Assembly (NCBI GenBank): GCA_934486965.1
Contig: CAKSQP010000089.1
Coordinates: 1-6,099, forward strand
DNA from: an uncultured Eubacteriales bacterium
Lineage (GTDB): Bacteria; Bacillota; Clostridia; Oscillospirales; UBA644
Reading direction: 5' to 3'
DNA length: 6,099 nt
The notes under the pieces were generated by a model. That model ran no database searches. It was given only the letters and a program-made list of their open reading frames with translations, and was not told where the DNA came from. Shown here piece by piece: positions 5,717-6,099 of this stretch. Numbering within the stretch: position 1 is the stretch's first letter; each line of letters begins with the position of its first letter. The translations under genes and the position numbers were made by a program.

Positions 5717-5935
5717 ATGAACGATATATTCATTCGTCTTGTCAATCTGCCGTCGACGGTGAAAGGCATTACCGTAATAGACGGAAACGACGACTACAAT
5801 ATATACATCAACGCAAAACTTTCTCCCGATCAGCAGGAGAAAGTTCTTGAGCATGAAAAAAGGCATATCGAAAACAACGATTTTTCCTCTCTCGAGGATA
5901 TTGAAGTGATTGAAAACAGAGCGAACGGCAATTAG
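5717..5935 (+). CDS. Very short ImmA/IrrE-like (M78-type) putative metallopeptidase
   Basis: This 72-residue protein contains LEHEKRHIENNDF, an HExxH zinc-site motif with His46, Glu47 and His50. Near the C-terminus is IENRAN, the ExxAN pattern (Glu66, Ala69, Asn70) that supplies the third zinc ligand in ImmA/IrrE proteins. Before the motif, DYNIYINAKLSPDQQEKVL matches the usual strand plus helix entry of this family. It stops two residues after ExxAN, where most family members continue with further helices, so it is a minimal form; ImmA-type proteins are usually well over 100 residues. Expected role: cytosolic zinc protease cutting the Xre repressor encoded 4 nt upstream. Its own ribosome binding site is weak (GGA, 10 nt before the ATG), which suggests translational coupling. 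Activity is unproven; it could also act as a non-catalytic partner. Confidence 0.72.
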   Translation: MNDIFIRLVNLPSTVKGITVIDGNDDYNIYINAKLSPDQQEKVLEHEKRHIENNDFSSLEDIEVIENRANGN

Positions 5936-5974
5936 GGGCTTTGTGACAAAAATGCAAAACCTTCCCGTTACCTA

Positions 5975-6003
5975 TTGACAAACGCTTTAGGAAATGTTAA
6001 AAT
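5975..6003 (+). promoter_or_regulatory. SigA-type promoter of the truncated last gene
   Basis: TTGACA (5975-5980), a 17-nt spacer and TAAAAT (5998-6003, 5 of 6 consensus) lie about 32 nt before the next start. I see no CAC-N5-GTG dyad in this spacer, so it is probably not under the same operator control. No clear terminator separates it from the ImmA-like gene. Confidence 0.75.
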
Positions 6004-6021
6004 GCCTCATAAATATTTCAC

Positions 6022-6026
6022 AGGAG
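6022..6026 (+). promoter_or_regulatory. Ribosome binding site of the truncated last gene
   Basis: AGGAG lies 8 nt before the ATG at 6035. Together with the promoter it supports a real translated gene at the window edge. Confidence 0.75.
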
Positions 6027-6034
6027 AAAAAACG

Positions 6035-6099
6035 ATGAAAAAATTCAACGCGATCGTTATGGATATTTTCATGATGTGCATGTTCCGCATGTGCATGCT
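6035..6099 (+). CDS. Start of an unknown Met/Cys-rich protein (3'-truncated)
   Basis: Only 21 complete codons are visible before the window ends. The start is supported by AGGAG at 8 nt and a good promoter 32 nt upstream. Seven of the 21 residues are Met (1, 9, 13, 14, 16, 19, 21) and two are Cys (15, 20), ending in MMCMFRMCM after a basic start (MKKF). The DNA shows why: the 9-mer ATGTGCATG occurs at 6074-6082 and again at 6089-6097. The start could be an N-terminal membrane segment, a metal-binding segment or a leader peptide. No family is recognisable from so little sequence. Confidence 0.55.
   Translation, partial: MKKFNAIVMDIFMMCMFRMCM

Noticed and set aside
4413..5935. Integrated mobile element downstream of dus
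   Set aside because: Xre/ImmA pairs are typical of prophages and ICEs, and dusA is a known integration site in other bacteria. Here there is no integrase, no duplicated dus fragment and no visible att repeat.
5936..5967. Terminator after the ImmA-like gene
   Set aside because: The GGGGCTTTG/CAAAACC pairing is broken by mismatches and no U-run follows.
1..6099. CRISPR array, tRNA or rRNA gene
   Set aside because: No regularly spaced repeats and no tRNA- or rRNA-like sequence seen on either strand.

Overview
The window looks like chromosome from a Gram-positive, Bacillota-type bacterium, probably an uncultured clostridium. The reasons are an HPr with both His15 and the regulatory Ser46, AAGGAG/GGAGG ribosome binding sites, near-consensus TTGACA/TATAAT promoters, and a WYL-family regulator. 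Base composition is moderate and A-rich on the coding strand (not computed). No genus can be assigned from the sequence alone.

Region 1 (bases 2-4445) is a compact plus-strand housekeeping cluster. In order it holds the 3' end of metG (methionyl-tRNA synthetase, C-terminal tRNA-binding domain), an HPr-like phosphocarrier, a full-length uvrC, a WYL-domain transcriptional regulator and a DusB-type tRNA-dihydrouridine synthase. Gaps are 21, 1, 31 and -1 nt, so it is probably one transcript whose promoter lies upstream of the window. It ends at a perfect 15-bp hairpin.

Region 2 (4446-4738) is a roughly 290-nt stretch with no convincing gene. It has a weak 73-codon frame on the plus strand and a nearly open antisense frame, and may be decayed or repeat-like sequence.

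Region 3 (4739-5935) is the interesting part. A minus-strand gene for an unknown 117-residue protein with two predicted membrane segments is read away from a plus-strand pair: a Xre-type HTH regulator followed 4 nt later by a 72-residue protein. That small protein carries the HExxH and ExxAN motifs of ImmA/IrrE (M78-type) metallopeptidases. Each side has its own strong SigA-type promoter. Both promoter spacers contain a CAC-N5-GTG dyad, and one more exact copy and one near copy lie between them. I infer an autoregulated repressor plus anti-repressor protease module (like ImmR/ImmA or DdrO/IrrE in logic) controlling the divergent small membrane protein.

Region 4 (5936-6099) has another good promoter and ribosome binding site, leading into a gene cut off by the window edge. 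Its first 21 residues are strikingly rich in Met and Cys.
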